A DNA stretch of 64,000 bases from the NCBI GenBank assembly GCA_016717005.1, contig JADJUF010000001.1, forward strand, positions 558,001 to 622,000, written 5' to 3'. The notes below the pieces were generated by a model. It saw only the letters and a program-made list of their open reading frames with translations, did not search any database and was not told the DNA's origin. How positions within the stretch are numbered: position 1 is the first letter of the stretch; each line of letters opens with the position of its first letter. A program made the position numbers and the translations under genes. This stretch comes from Myxococcales bacterium (GTDB taxonomy: Bacteria > Myxococcota_A > Polyangia > Haliangiales > Haliangiaceae). Positions 1 through 12,653 of the stretch are shown piece by piece.

Positions 1-639
1 CACGACCGGCCCGGCGGTGAACGTGCGCGCCCGCCGCCACCACACCTCGACCTGGCCGCCGCGCGCGATCGCCAGATCGTCGGCGCAGTCGCCGTCGAGA
101 TCGGCGGCGATGATCGCGTCGCCGCCGCCGCCGGGCAGCGCCTCGGTCACGAGCTGGCCGCCGACGACGTCGAGGATCGCGCCGCCGCCGCCGTCGAGCG
201 CGACCACGACCGTGCCGCCGTGGCCCTGCGACGCCACGGCGATCGCGGCCGGGGCCGGGGCCGGCGCGCCGACCACCAGCGCGCCCGCGCGCGCGGCCGG
301 ACAGCGATCGAGCCGCAGCGCCACGTCGTCGGAGAAGTCGAGCCGCGCGCTGGCGCGGCTGACCGCGGTGCCGGCCCGGTAGCCGATGGCCAAGGCGCTG
401 GCGGCCTCGGCGGCGCCGGGCTCGACCGCGAGCGTCTGCGGCAACGTGGCCAGGCGATCGACCAGCCGGTAGGTGCGCCCGAAGCTGCCGCCGCCCAGCT
501 CGCGATCGGCCACGCCCAGGCACACGGCGTCGAGCTCGGCCGGCACCACCCGATCGCTGTCGAGCGTCAGGGTCACGCCGCCGGCGCACCCGAGGGCGGG
601 CCCGACGCTAGCGACGACGGCGACGGCGAACCAGCGCAC
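1..639 (-). CDS. FG-GAP-like lipoprotein (3' end outside window)
   Basis: Open frame running off the left edge on the minus strand. The chosen GTG (639) gives a short hydrophobic signal followed by the lipobox-like PALGC, so the product is probably an outer-envelope lipoprotein; GTG 657 is an alternative that adds six residues. The distal part reads DAIIAADLDGDC and then LAIARGGQVEVWW, the Asp-rich loop of FG-GAP/VCBS beta-propeller repeats, which usually bind calcium and mediate surface interactions. Its start lies inside the end of the upstream MYXO-CTERM gene (stop at 608), suggesting translational coupling. The precise function is unknown and the C-terminus is missing. Confidence 0.7.
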   Translation of the reverse strand, partial: MRWFAVAVVASVGPALGCAGGVTLTLDSDRVVPAELDAVCLGVADRELGGGSFGRTYRLVDRLATLPQTLAVEPGAAEAASALAIGYRAGTAVSRASARLDFSDDVALRLDRCPAARAGALVVGAPAPAPAAIAVASQGHGGTVVVALDGGGGAILDVVGGQLVTEALPGGGGDAIIAADLDGDCADDLAIARGGQVEVWWRRARTFTAGPVV

Positions 640-3493
640 CAGCGGCCAGGATGACACAGAGCGACGCCGACCCGCCACCGCCGGCGGCACAGCCGCCCGA
701 CGCGTCGCCGCCGAGATCCGAGCCGGAGCCCGAGCCCGCGCCGCCGCCGCGCGGCAGCACCATCACGTCCATCGTGACCACCGGGCCGAACCAGCCGACG
801 CCCTCCTGCACCAGCTGGAACGCCTCGTGGTACGCGGTCGGCTCGGTCACCTCGGGCGCGCGGATCGCGAACGTGAAGCGCCCGGTCGCGCCCGGCCCGT
901 AGTTCGAGTGATCGGCGCCGGTGGCGCGGTTGGGGGCCAGCCAGTTGCCGTCGAGGAAGAACGCCGACGCCCGGTCCATCGGCTCGGCGGTGCCCAGCCG
1001 GGTCTCGTCGAGGCCCCAGGTGATCGTCGACTCGTTGACGAACTCGAAGTAGGCCACGGCCTCGTCGCCGCTGGTCATCGTCGTCGGGAACTCGGCCGCC
1101 GCGGCCGCGGCCGCGAGCGTCGGCGCGCCGCCGCCGGTCACCAGCGCCAGGTAGTGGGCCCAGTCCCAGCCCGGCCCGGGGTCGGTGTGATCGGAGCAGT
1201 CGGGCGCGTCGCCGTGCCCGTAGATGTGCATCCGGTCCTTGGGGATGCCGTACTGATCGCACAGCCACGCGGTCAGCGCCGCCGACCGCATGTACATCGC
1301 CTCGGTGTACCAGCGGCCGGGATCGGCGACGAAGCCCTCGTGCTCGATGCCGACCGACTCGGTGTTGAAGCAGGCGTCGTGGTAGGCGACGTCCTTGTCG
1401 TCGACCATCTGGGTCAGATCGCCGTCGACCGAGCGGATGACGTAGTGCGAGCTGACGCCGGCGGCGGTGTTCTGGAACCAGCTGATCGCGCCGCTGTAGC
1501 TGCCCTGCGTGGTGTGGACGACGACGAAGTTGATGTCGGCGGCGCCGCGGTTGGCGACGCGGTAGTTGCCCGCGACCGCCGGCACCCAGTGCGCGCCGGG
1601 GAACCCGCGCGCGGCGGCGCCGCCGACGACGCCGGGGACGAAGGCCTCGGGCCGCGCGGTCACGGTCAGCGCGCGGCCGGCGTCGTCGACGCCGCGCACG
1701 CCCCGGGCCAGGCCGGCCAGGACGCTGTCGGCGAAGCGCTCGCCGACCTCGCCGCCGCCGCCGAACCCGATCAGCGCCGGGCGCCAGCCCGCCAGCGTAC
1801 GCGGGCGCGCGCCGGCCAGCGCGTCGAGCAGCGCCGCGGCGGCGCGGGTGGTCGCGAGCGGATCGGTCCGGACCGCCGCGGGCGCCAGCCCGGCCAGCGC
1901 GGCGGCGCGGGCCAGGGCGCGCGGGCCCTCGTGCTCGGTCAGCGCGAACAGGCCCCAGGCGGCCGGACCGTGATCGGCGTCGGGCTCGGGCGCGATCATC
2001 GCCAGCCGGGTCTCGTGGTACGCGAGCGTCGCCAGGAGCTCGGCGGGCACGCCGGCCTCGTCGGCCACCTGCGCGAACACCGCCGCCAGCTCCGAGGGGC
2101 CGCCGACCGCGCGATCGCGGGTCACGGCGACCGGGGCGTCACCGGCGACGCCGCAGCCGAGCGCGAGCACCGTCGCCAGCGCGGCCGCGCGCCGGCGCAG
2201 CGCCAGCGCCGCCACGACGACCACGACCAGCGCCAGGCCGGCGCCACCGCCACCGGCGCTGCAGCCGCCCGCGGCCCCGCCGGCGCCGGCGCGCGGGTTG
2301 ACGGTGATCGTCCAGGCCACCGCCAGGTCGTCGGGCCCGAACCACGCGCCGTCGGCGGTGACCAGGCCGAAGTGCTCGACGAACGTGGTCGACTCGTCGA
2401 CCTCGGGGGCGACCATCGCCCAGGTGAAGCGACCGGTGGCGCCGGGCGCGACGTCGGCCTGATCGAGGTTGGTCGGCCGGCTGGCCGTGACCCAGTTGCC
2501 GTCCTTCGCGAACGGGCTCACGCGATCGCGCGGGCCGGTGGTGCCGATCAGCACGCCGGCGCGGGTCCAGGCCACCGCGCCGTCGTTGGTGTACTCGAGG
2601 TAGACGACGATCTCGTCGCCGCTGGTGAGCGTCGCGACGTGGTCCTCGGCCGCGAGGCTGGCGGCCAGCGCCGGGCGCGGCGTGGCCAGGGTCGCGCCCG
2701 GGTAGTAGTGCGTGACGATCCAGTCCCACGACTTGCCGTCGGTGGCCCAGCGCTGCGTGCCCCACTGGCAGGTGCCGCGGCCGTGGCCGTTGACCGCGCG
2801 CCCGGTGCACAGCGGCTCGGCGACGCCGGTCGCGGTGGGATCGCCGTTCTCGGCGCTGTACTCGGCGAACACCAGCGCGTCGCCGCGGACCACGTAGACG
2901 CCGGCGGTGGCCGCGACCGCGGCGTCGCTGTCGGCGAAGAACTCGTCCTTGTAGACCTGCGACGCGGTGGTGTCGTCGAGATCGGCGCAGTCGTACTTGC
3001 CGCCGGTCGCGACCCAGGACGCCGCGTAGGTACGGATCGCGACCGCGCCGGCCTTGAGCGACTCGGGGTTCCACGAGCGGATCCACTCGTGCGGCAACAC
3101 GCCGCGCACGTACTGCTCGAACGGGATGACGTCGACCCGGCCGCTGCACGACGCGGTCGAGCCGTCGAGGCCGCGCCGCCAGACCCGGATCGAGGTCGGC
3201 GGCTCGAGCGCGACGCGCTGCGGCCCGCCGGGGAGATCGTCCGTGGTCAGGACCCGGTCGGGCGCCGCGGCCGCGGCGTCCAGGATCGCGATCGCCTCGG
3301 GCCGCACGTCGCCGGAGCGATCGACGCCGAGCGCGACGCCGGTGCGCCAGCGCTCGGGCGTGGCCCCGTCAGGCGCGGCGACGGCCGGCGCGGCGGCGGC
3401 GGGCGTGGCCCCGTCAGGCGCGGCGACGGCCGGCCCGGCGGCGACGGCGGTGCCGGCGACGGCCAGTGCGAGGATCCCCCAGAGCGTGCGCAT
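608..3493 (-). CDS. Joined SpoIID-like / N-acetylmuramoyl-L-alanine amidase protein with two MYXO-CTERM tails
   Basis: 961-residue ORF. Residues 1-19 are a signal peptide. About 120-265 match the SpoIID/LytB fold (LPHEWIRSWNPESLKAGA, then RTYAASW), a glycan-cleaving or glycan-binding wall domain. About 280-398 form an NBR1-Ig-like domain (SGDEIVVYLEYTNDGAVAW). Residues 408-436 are a complete MYXO-CTERM tail (GGCSAGGGG, Val-rich segment, RRR). The frame then continues through ATVLALGCG, which resembles a lipoprotein signal, into a lytic-transglycosylase-like segment (AYHETR, 491-496), an amidase_2 domain (about 655-785; VVVHTT and HTDPGPG look like zinc ligands), a second NBR1-Ig-like domain (803-913) and a second MYXO-CTERM (933-961). 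Each half looks like a complete protein, so this is either a true fusion or two genes joined by an indel. A GTG near 2203 could start the second half. ATG 3493 starts the signal peptide. Confidence 0.8.
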   Translation of the reverse strand: MRTLWGILALAVAGTAVAAGPAVAAPDGATPAAAAPAVAAPDGATPERWRTGVALGVDRSGDVRPEAIAILDAAAAAPDRVLTTDDLPGGPQRVALEPPTSIRVWRRGLDGSTASCSGRVDVIPFEQYVRGVLPHEWIRSWNPESLKAGAVAIRTYAASWVATGGKYDCADLDDTTASQVYKDEFFADSDAAVAATAGVYVVRGDALVFAEYSAENGDPTATGVAEPLCTGRAVNGHGRGTCQWGTQRWATDGKSWDWIVTHYYPGATLATPRPALAASLAAEDHVATLTSGDEIVVYLEYTNDGAVAWTRAGVLIGTTGPRDRVSPFAKDGNWVTASRPTNLDQADVAPGATGRFTWAMVAPEVDESTTFVEHFGLVTADGAWFGPDDLAVAWTITVNPRAGAGGAAGGCSAGGGGAGLALVVVVVAALALRRRAAALATVLALGCGVAGDAPVAVTRDRAVGGPSELAAVFAQVADEAGVPAELLATLAYHETRLAMIAPEPDADHGPAAWGLFALTEHEGPRALARAAALAGLAPAAVRTDPLATTRAAAALLDALAGARPRTLAGWRPALIGFGGGGEVGERFADSVLAGLARGVRGVDDAGRALTVTARPEAFVPGVVGGAAARGFPGAHWVPAVAGNYRVANRGAADINFVVVHTTQGSYSGAISWFQNTAAGVSSHYVIRSVDGDLTQMVDDKDVAYHDACFNTESVGIEHEGFVADPGRWYTEAMYMRSAALTAWLCDQYGIPKDRMHIYGHGDAPDCSDHTDPGPGWDWAHYLALVTGGGAPTLAAAAAAAEFPTTMTSGDEAVAYFEFVNESTITWGLDETRLGTAEPMDRASAFFLDGNWLAPNRATGADHSNYGPGATGRFTFAIRAPEVTEPTAYHEAFQLVQEGVGWFGPVVTMDVMVLPRGGGAGSGSGSDLGGDASGGCAAGGGGSASLCVILAAGALVRRRRRR

Positions 3494-3676
3494 CGCCGCC
3501 AGTATTGCACCACCGGTGCCAGGTCCGGGCGATCGATGGCGCGGCGCAAGCGCGCACGGGTGTTGATGACCGCGGTCGACGGCCCGGCCCCCAGTGCAAA
3601 CGGCCGTGGGCACTCGCACAGGCGCGGCGAACAGCTTGCACATCCAAGGTTGCACCCGGCATCGTTGCGGCTGGCA

Positions 3677-5671
<1,995 letters not shown>

Positions 5672-5762
5672 CGCCGCGGCGGCGCGGCCGCCCGGGACCG
5701 ACGCCCCGGCCGCCGCGGCCGACGCCACCGCGGGACGCCGGGCCCGGGCGAGCCGCGCCGCG

Positions 5763-5862
5763 ACGGCGACGGCGCGTGGACACCGGCGACGCCCCGGCGC
5801 GGGCGCGCGCCGCTACGGCGACGGCGCGTGGACACCAGCGACGCCCCGGCGCGGGCGCGCGG

Positions 5863-5863
<1 letters not shown>
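5763..5863. repeat. 52-bp tandem duplication after glpX
   Basis: Two copies of a 49-bp sequence with a 52-base period (5763-5811 and 5815-5863) containing GGCGCGTGGACACC and CCCCGGCGCGGGCGCGC. They differ at one position in the middle (CCGGCG versus CCAGCG). The second copy ends at the glpX stop codon. It lies between the convergent kinase and glpX genes. It has no evident coding function. Confidence 0.75.
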
Positions 5864-6855
<992 letters not shown>

Positions 6856-7109
6856 CGCCGGCGACTAGACCACGGCTGCGCCGAGCCGATCAATCGCGAC
6901 CGACCGCAAGGCCCACGCCCGGCGCCGATCCGCCGCGCGCGAGCTGCGCGCGCCCCGGGGCGCGCCTGGCCCGCGCCCGATCCGCACGGCCGCGTGCGCG
7001 CGCGGCGCCGCGGGTGCCGGCGGTGTCGACGCGGAGGCGACGCCGCGCCCGCGCAAGAGGTGCAGCGCCGCGGGTCAACCGAGGTGCGCCCTGGGGTAGG
7101 GTGGCGACG
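6856..7109. other. Intergenic region glpX / 113-aa membrane protein
   Basis: About 250 bases between divergent genes. Extremely GC-rich with short CGCG runs. Apart from the TAGGGT box at its right end I see no gene, RNA or hairpin that stands out. Confidence 0.5.
7097..7102 (+). promoter_or_regulatory. TANNNT box (TAGGGT), leaderless-type promoter
   Basis: TAGGGT ends seven bases before GTG 7110. It fits the spacing seen before at least eight other start codons here and was used to choose that start over GTG 7101. Confidence 0.45.
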
Positions 7110-7451
7110 GTGCTGTTCATCGTCGTCGCGTGCGCGCTGGCCCTGACCGCCTGGACCTCGTGGCTGGTGCGGCGGGCCCGCCTCCCGGGCTGGCTGCACG
7201 GGCTCACGACCGCCGCCGCCGTGGCCGTGGTCGCGCTCACGCTCTACACCGTGATCCGGCTGGCCGGCGCCAGCGACCGCGCCGACCGCGCCGCCCCGGC
7301 CGAGCGCCAGCGGGCCCTCGCGCACGAGCTCGCCGCGGCCTACACCACGACCGCGGCGGCGATCGCGGTCCTCGCGGCGTGGCTCGTGGCCGTCACGCTC
7401 GCGACGATGTGGCTGCGGCAGCGGGGCCGGCTCGATCGACCGGCCCCGTGA
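7110..7451 (+). CDS. Small three-helix membrane protein, unknown
   Basis: 113 residues with three predicted hydrophobic segments: the N-terminal VLFIVVACALALTAW, a middle TTAAAVAVVALTLYTVI, and a C-terminal AAAIAVLAAWLVAVTLATMW. No family recognised. Codon use matches the neighbours, and the next gene is convergent. The start is uncertain: GTG 7110 fits a leaderless TANNNT box, while GTG 7101 is in frame three codons earlier. Upstream Arg-rich codons look non-coding. Confidence 0.6.
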   Translation: MLFIVVACALALTAWTSWLVRRARLPGWLHGLTTAAAVAVVALTLYTVIRLAGASDRADRAAPAERQRALAHELAAAYTTTAAAIAVLAAWLVAVTLATMWLRQRGRLDRPAP

Positions 7452-7479
7452 CCGCGCCGCCCGGCGCGGACGCCGACGC

Positions 7480-7881
7480 CTACGCCGGCGGCAGCGACCG
7501 CACCGGCAACAGCGCGCGCAGCGCGTCGGGCAGCGCCCGGGGCCGACCGGTGGCGCCGACGACCGCGTGGCGGGTGAAGCCGTCCGCGCACAGCTCGTCG
7601 CCGCGGCGGACCTGGTAGCTGAAGGTCAGCGAGGCCCCGCGCAGCTCGGTCACCTCGACCGCGATCGCCAGCAGGTCCTCGTAGTACGCCGAGCGCCGGT
7701 AGCGACAGTGGGCCTCGATCACCGGCAGCGCCACGCCGGCGGCCTCGAGATCCTTGTAGCTCCGGCCCTGGGCCCGCCAGTACTCGGCGCGGGCGCCCTC
7801 GAAGTAGCGCAGGTAGTTGGCGTAGTAGACGACGCCCATCTGGTCGGTGTCGCCGAAGATGACCCGCTGGTGCGCGATCAT
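7480..7881 (-). CDS. YbgC/FadM-type acyl-CoA thioesterase (hot-dog fold)
   Basis: 133 residues, typical for a single hot-dog domain. The signature FGDTDQMGVVYYANYLRYF contains the catalytic Asp of the 4-hydroxybenzoyl-CoA/YbgC group, so it should hydrolyse acyl-CoA thioesters; the substrate cannot be read from sequence. ATG 7881 overlaps the stop of the homoserine dehydrogenase gene by four bases (ATGA), so the two are translationally coupled. No obvious pathway link to threonine synthesis. Confidence 0.9.
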   Translation of the reverse strand: MIAHQRVIFGDTDQMGVVYYANYLRYFEGARAEYWRAQGRSYKDLEAAGVALPVIEAHCRYRRSAYYEDLLAIAVEVTELRGASLTFSYQVRRGDELCADGFTRHAVVGATGRPRALPDALRALLPVRSLPPA

Positions 7882-9194
7882 GCGGCGATCCGGATCAGCC
7901 GCGGCGGCGCCAGCGTCACCGGCAGCGCCGCGATCTTGGCCAGCGCCACGGCCACGTCGCCCTCGCGCGCCTCGTGGGTGACCACGAACACCTGGGCCGG
8001 CGCGGCGCCGTCGCCGGGCGCCTCCTGCACCACCTGCTCGATCGACACGTCGTGGGCGCCGAGGATCGTGGTCAGCTGGCCGAGCACGCCGGGCTTGTCG
8101 GCGACCGAGAACCGCAGGAAGTAGCGCGAGCGGATCTCGGCCATCGGCAGGAGCGGCCGCGGCGCCAGCGCGCGGTGGCGCCGGGTCGGGGCGACGCCGG
8201 TCAGCTGGGCGCGCAGGTTGCGGCTGATCTCGATCAGGTCCGACACCACCGCCATCGCGGTCGGCATCATGCCGGCGCCGGCGCCGTAGTACATCGACGG
8301 GCCCAGCGCGTAGCTCTGGACGTAGACCGCGTTCTTGGCGCCGGTGACGTCGGCCAGGAGCCAGCGGGCCGGCACCAGCGCCGGGTGGACCCGGGCCTCG
8401 ACCCCGCGCGGGTGGTCGCGGCCGATCGCCAGCGGCTTGATCACGTAGCCGAACTTGGCGGCGTAGGCGAAGTCGGCCGCGTCGAGCGCGGTGATCGGAT
8501 CGCAGTGGATCGCGTCGGCGTCGAGCGCGGCGCCGAAACACAGCGCGCACAGGATCGCGAGCTTGTGGGCGGCGTCGCCGCCGCCGACGTCGAGGGTCGG
8601 ATCGGCCTCGGCGTAGCCCAGCCGCTGGGCCTCGGCCAGGACCTCGGCGAAGCCGCGGCCGCCGGTGGCCATCGCCGACAGGATGTAGTTCGAGGTGCCG
8701 TTGACGATGCCGACGAAGTGCTCGACCCGGTCCGAGGCCAGGCCCTCGCGCAGCACCCGGATGATCGGCACGCCGCCGCACACCGCGGCCTCGTAGTAGA
8801 CGTCGACGCCGTGGCGCTCGGCGGCGGCGAAGACCTCGGTGCCGTGGCGCGCCAGCAGGAGCTTGTTGGCGGTGACGACGTGCTTGCCGGCGGCGATCGC
8901 GGCCATCACCGCGTCCTTGGCCTCGCCGTCGCCGCCGATCAGCTCGCAGACGATGTCGACGTCGGGCCGGGCGATCGCGCCGGCGATGTCCTTGGTCAGG
9001 AGCGCCGGATCGACCTCGACCAGGCGCTTCTTCTTGCCGGGCGCGCGCACCGCGATCGCCCGCACCACCAGCCGGCCGCCGAGGCGGGCGCCGATCGCGC
9101 TGGCGTTGTCCTCGAGCAGCTTGACGACGCCGGCGCCGACGTTGCCGAGGCCCAGGAGCGCGACGCCGATCTCGCGCACCGGCGGCGCGGTCAC
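7878..9194 (-). CDS. hom: Homoserine dehydrogenase with ACT domain
   Basis: 438 residues. Reduces aspartate semialdehyde to homoserine, the branch point to threonine and methionine. The N-terminal Rossmann motif is GLGNVGAGVV; GKHVVTANK and GIVNGTSNYIL are the conserved catalytic and substrate segments; the C-terminal about 90 residues (FSVADKPGVLGQLTTILG) are a regulatory ACT domain, typical of threonine feedback. The GTG start at 9194 overlaps the stop of the upstream lipoprotein gene (GTGA), and its own stop overlaps the thioesterase start, giving a three-gene coupled operon. Confidence 0.95.
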   Translation of the reverse strand: MTAPPVREIGVALLGLGNVGAGVVKLLEDNASAIGARLGGRLVVRAIAVRAPGKKKRLVEVDPALLTKDIAGAIARPDVDIVCELIGGDGEAKDAVMAAIAAGKHVVTANKLLLARHGTEVFAAAERHGVDVYYEAAVCGGVPIIRVLREGLASDRVEHFVGIVNGTSNYILSAMATGGRGFAEVLAEAQRLGYAEADPTLDVGGGDAAHKLAILCALCFGAALDADAIHCDPITALDAADFAYAAKFGYVIKPLAIGRDHPRGVEARVHPALVPARWLLADVTGAKNAVYVQSYALGPSMYYGAGAGMMPTAMAVVSDLIEISRNLRAQLTGVAPTRRHRALAPRPLLPMAEIRSRYFLRFSVADKPGVLGQLTTILGAHDVSIEQVVQEAPGDGAAPAQVFVVTHEAREGDVAVALAKIAALPVTLAPPRLIRIAA

Positions 9195-9676
9195 GGCCCG
9201 GTCCGGTACGAGTAGTGCTCGGCCACGATCTCCCACGCCTCGCCCGAGCGGGCGAACGTCAAGGTCAGGTAGCCGGCGTCCGACACGGTGACCGCGCCGT
9301 CGGAGATCTCCCGGGTCAGCCGGGCCGCGAACGTGGCGCCGCCGTCGCCGAGCGCCGACACCCGGCCGTCGTCGAGCGTGAGGTGGATCTCCCGGGCGCC
9401 GTCGACGGCCCGGCGCAGGTAGGTCTCGGCCTGGGGCCAGCCGATCTGCGCCTGTCCCTGGTAGACCACGATCGTGTGGTCGTCGTGGCGGTACAGCGGC
9501 GCCAGCGCGTCCATGCTGCGCACCTCCCAGCCCTGGCGCCACTGCTCGACCGCGCGGAACACCGCGGTGAACGCGTCGATCGAGCCCGGGGCCGGGGTCG
9601 TGGCCTTGCCCCCGCCACCGCCGCCGCCGCAGGCAGAGGTCGCGAGGACCAGGCAGGCCAGGGCTGCGCGCCACAT
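9191..9676 (-). CDS. SnoaL/NTF2-like lipoprotein
   Basis: 161 residues. Signal peptide with lipobox LATSAC followed by a glycine run, so it is probably a membrane-anchored lipoprotein. The mature part resembles the NTF2-like/DUF4440 cone fold (DAFTAVFRAVEQWRQGWE, then MDALAPLYRHDD, and the closing strand GEAWEIVAEHYSY). No catalytic role can be assigned. First gene of the operon with hom and the thioesterase; the ATG is 64 bases from the divergent enolase gene. Confidence 0.8.
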   Translation of the reverse strand: MWRAALACLVLATSACGGGGGGGKATTPAPGSIDAFTAVFRAVEQWRQGWEVRSMDALAPLYRHDDHTIVVYQGQAQIGWPQAETYLRRAVDGAREIHLTLDDGRVSALGDGGATFAARLTREISDGAVTVSDAGYLTLTFARSGEAWEIVAEHYSYRTGP

Positions 9677-9728
9677 CTGCGCGGCTTTTAGCACGGCCGC
9701 CGCGGTTGGTGGCGTCCGCCGCCTCGTG

Positions 9729-9734
9729 TAGTTT
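9729..9734 (+). promoter_or_regulatory. TANNNT box (TAGTTT) before eno
   Basis: TAGTTT followed by exactly six bases (CCGCCC) and then the ATG of enolase. There is no Shine-Dalgarno sequence, which fits a leaderless transcript starting at the A of ATG. Confidence 0.55.
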
Positions 9735-9740
9735 CCGCCC

Positions 9741-11017
<1,277 letters not shown>

Positions 11018-11018
<1 letters not shown>

Positions 11019-11776
11019 TGCGGGCCCGGGCGGTGGCGGGACGCGGCGCGCTGGCGGCCCTGGCGGCGGCGAGCGTCACCGGGTGCGGATCCCGCCCTGC
11101 CCCGACGCGCGCGCCGCCGCCGCCCGTCGTGCCGGCGTTGTTCGCGGGGCTGTTCGCGGGCGACCGCGTCCTGACCTACGAGGTCGAGTTCAGCGAGATC
11201 AGCTCGGGCCCGGTCGGCGAGCCCGGCGCCGACGACCTCGGACGCGTGACCTACCGCGAGGCGAGCACGCGGCGGTGTGCGCGGACGGTCACCGCCGCCG
11301 GCGGGTTCTGGGTCGCGACGTTCGCGTGCGCCGAGCTCGAGCCCGAGATCGCCGACACCCCCGATCCGGACCTCGCGACCAGCGGGGACGAGCCCGAGCG
11401 GGACCGCTCGATCGTGGGCGGCCGACTCGACACGATCTTCGTCACCGACGGCCGCGCCCTGTGGCGGCTCGAGACCTCGGGACCACCGACCGTCGACGAG
11501 CTGCGCGCGCTGACCGGCACGCCGGCCCTGCTCTCGGCCACGCCGACCGAGGTCACGCGCGAGGACCCCGACCTGGGCACGGTCGAGACCCGTCAGGACC
11601 AGGGCGGGTGGTGCGTCGTGTGGGGCAACTTCGGCGAGGACGCGACCGGCGACATCGGCACCGAGCGCTGGTGCCTCGATCCCGGCGCCGGCCTGGTCGA
11701 GGTCGCGATCACCTTCGACGGTGCGGTGATGCGCGAGGACACGGCGACGCTGGTGGCGAGCGCGCCCGCGCGCTGA
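11018..11776 (+). CDS. Lipoprotein, unknown function
   Basis: 252 residues with a lipoprotein signal (AAASVTGCGS). The mature part is acidic and beta-rich with paired cysteines (RRCARTV, TFACAE, GGWCVVW, ERWCLD) that could form disulphides in the periplasm. No family recognised. It is coupled to eno by a one-base stop/start overlap and is convergent with the COQ4-like gene, one base apart. Confidence 0.75.
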
Positions 11777-12448
11777 TCAGGCCGCGGCGCGGATCGCGGT
11801 GATCGGCGCGGTGACGCCGAGCTGCGCGCGGACCTCGGCCAGCGGCACGGCCCACAGGTCGGCCCAGCGCACCGCCAGGAACGGCCGCGCGGCCTTGCCG
11901 AGCTGCCAGCCCCGGGCGATGGCGTCGGTGCGCGCGTCGCGGTCGTCGAAGGCGTACAGGAACGTGTTGAGGAAGCCGATCGCCAGGATGGCGGCCGCGA
12001 GCCGCGCCGGGAACTGCGCCAGGTAGAACGCCTGCAGGCCGAGCTCGCCGGCGACGTCGGTGTCGAAGCCGGTGACCACGTGCCACAGGTCGTGGGTCTC
12101 GTACAGGTGGGCGCGGACCCAGGCCTGGCCGTCGTCCGCGGCCCGCCGGGGCAGGTCGGCCGGGTCGAGGCCGCGGGCGTCGAGGAACCGCGCGGCCTCG
12201 CGCCCGAACGTGCCGTCGGGCAGCGCGCGCAGGCGCGGCAGGTCGAGCTCGACCCGGGCGCGCTCGGTCATCGCCGCGCGCCCGCCGGGCAGCTCCTCGA
12301 CGTGGCGGACGATCGCGCCGAAGGCGGGCGTCTCGCCGAGATCGTCGGCCATCGCGATCACCTCGTCGAGGCGGTTGGGATCGCGGACGAGGCGGACGAT
12401 GGCGCGACCGATGCGGAGGACCTGCAGTGGATTGACCATGACCAGCAT
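11777..12448 (-). CDS. COQ4-like protein
   Basis: About 223 residues. It contains the diagnostic HDxxH-x11-E zinc motif of COQ4 (HDLWHVVTGFDTDVAGE). Eukaryotic COQ4 helps ubiquinone biosynthesis, reportedly in ring decarboxylation and hydroxylation; bacterial homologues are less studied. The C-terminus (LLGFLNTF-like, then RGWQLGKAARP) also fits the family. Three in-frame ATGs exist (12469, 12448, 12439). The first lies inside a palindrome that is repeated at the start of the divergent tetR gene; if that palindrome is an operator, 12448, six bases after TTTACT, is the likelier start. Its regulation by the adjacent TetR protein is inferred. Confidence 0.8.
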   Translation of the reverse strand: MLVMVNPLQVLRIGRAIVRLVRDPNRLDEVIAMADDLGETPAFGAIVRHVEELPGGRAAMTERARVELDLPRLRALPDGTFGREAARFLDARGLDPADLPRRAADDGQAWVRAHLYETHDLWHVVTGFDTDVAGELGLQAFYLAQFPARLAAAILAIGFLNTFLYAFDDRDARTDAIARGWQLGKAARPFLAVRWADLWAVPLAEVRAQLGVTAPITAIRAAA

Positions 12449-12449
12449 G

Positions 12450-12469
12450 ATGCGAGTAAATGCTCGCAT
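12450..12469. promoter_or_regulatory. Operator-like palindrome, site 1
   Basis: ATGCGAGTAAATGCTCGCAT has perfect 7-bp arms (ATGCGAG/CTCGCAT) around six bases. Read on the minus strand it matches site 2 (12634-12653) at 17 of 20 positions. It covers the most upstream possible start codon of the COQ4-like gene. Confidence 0.6.
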
Positions 12470-12633
12470 TGTCAGCTCGCGTCCCGGCGCCACGCGGCCC
12501 CACCTCGACCGGTGCCGCAACCGTTCGAGATCACGCCGAGCCGAGGTCGCTCGGCGTCGTCATCGCCCCCCGACCGAGCCGCCGCGCTCGCGTTCGCCTT
12601 GACCGCGCGCCGGCTCGCGCGCACGCTGCGAGG

Positions 12634-12653
12634 ATGCGAGCATCTACTCGTGT
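12634..12653. promoter_or_regulatory. Operator-like sequence, site 2
   Basis: ATGCGAGCATCTACTCGTGT, core GAGCATCTACTC. It is the inverted counterpart of site 1 across the 164-bp divergent region and coincides with the first codons of tetR. Probably a binding site for the TetR protein it precedes. Confidence 0.55.

Noticed and set aside
3297..3500. Duplicated GACGGCCGGCGCGGCG segment as a repeat element
   Set aside because: It lies inside the coding region for the Ala/Pro linker of the SpoIID protein (APDGATP repeats), so it is explained by low-complexity coding sequence.
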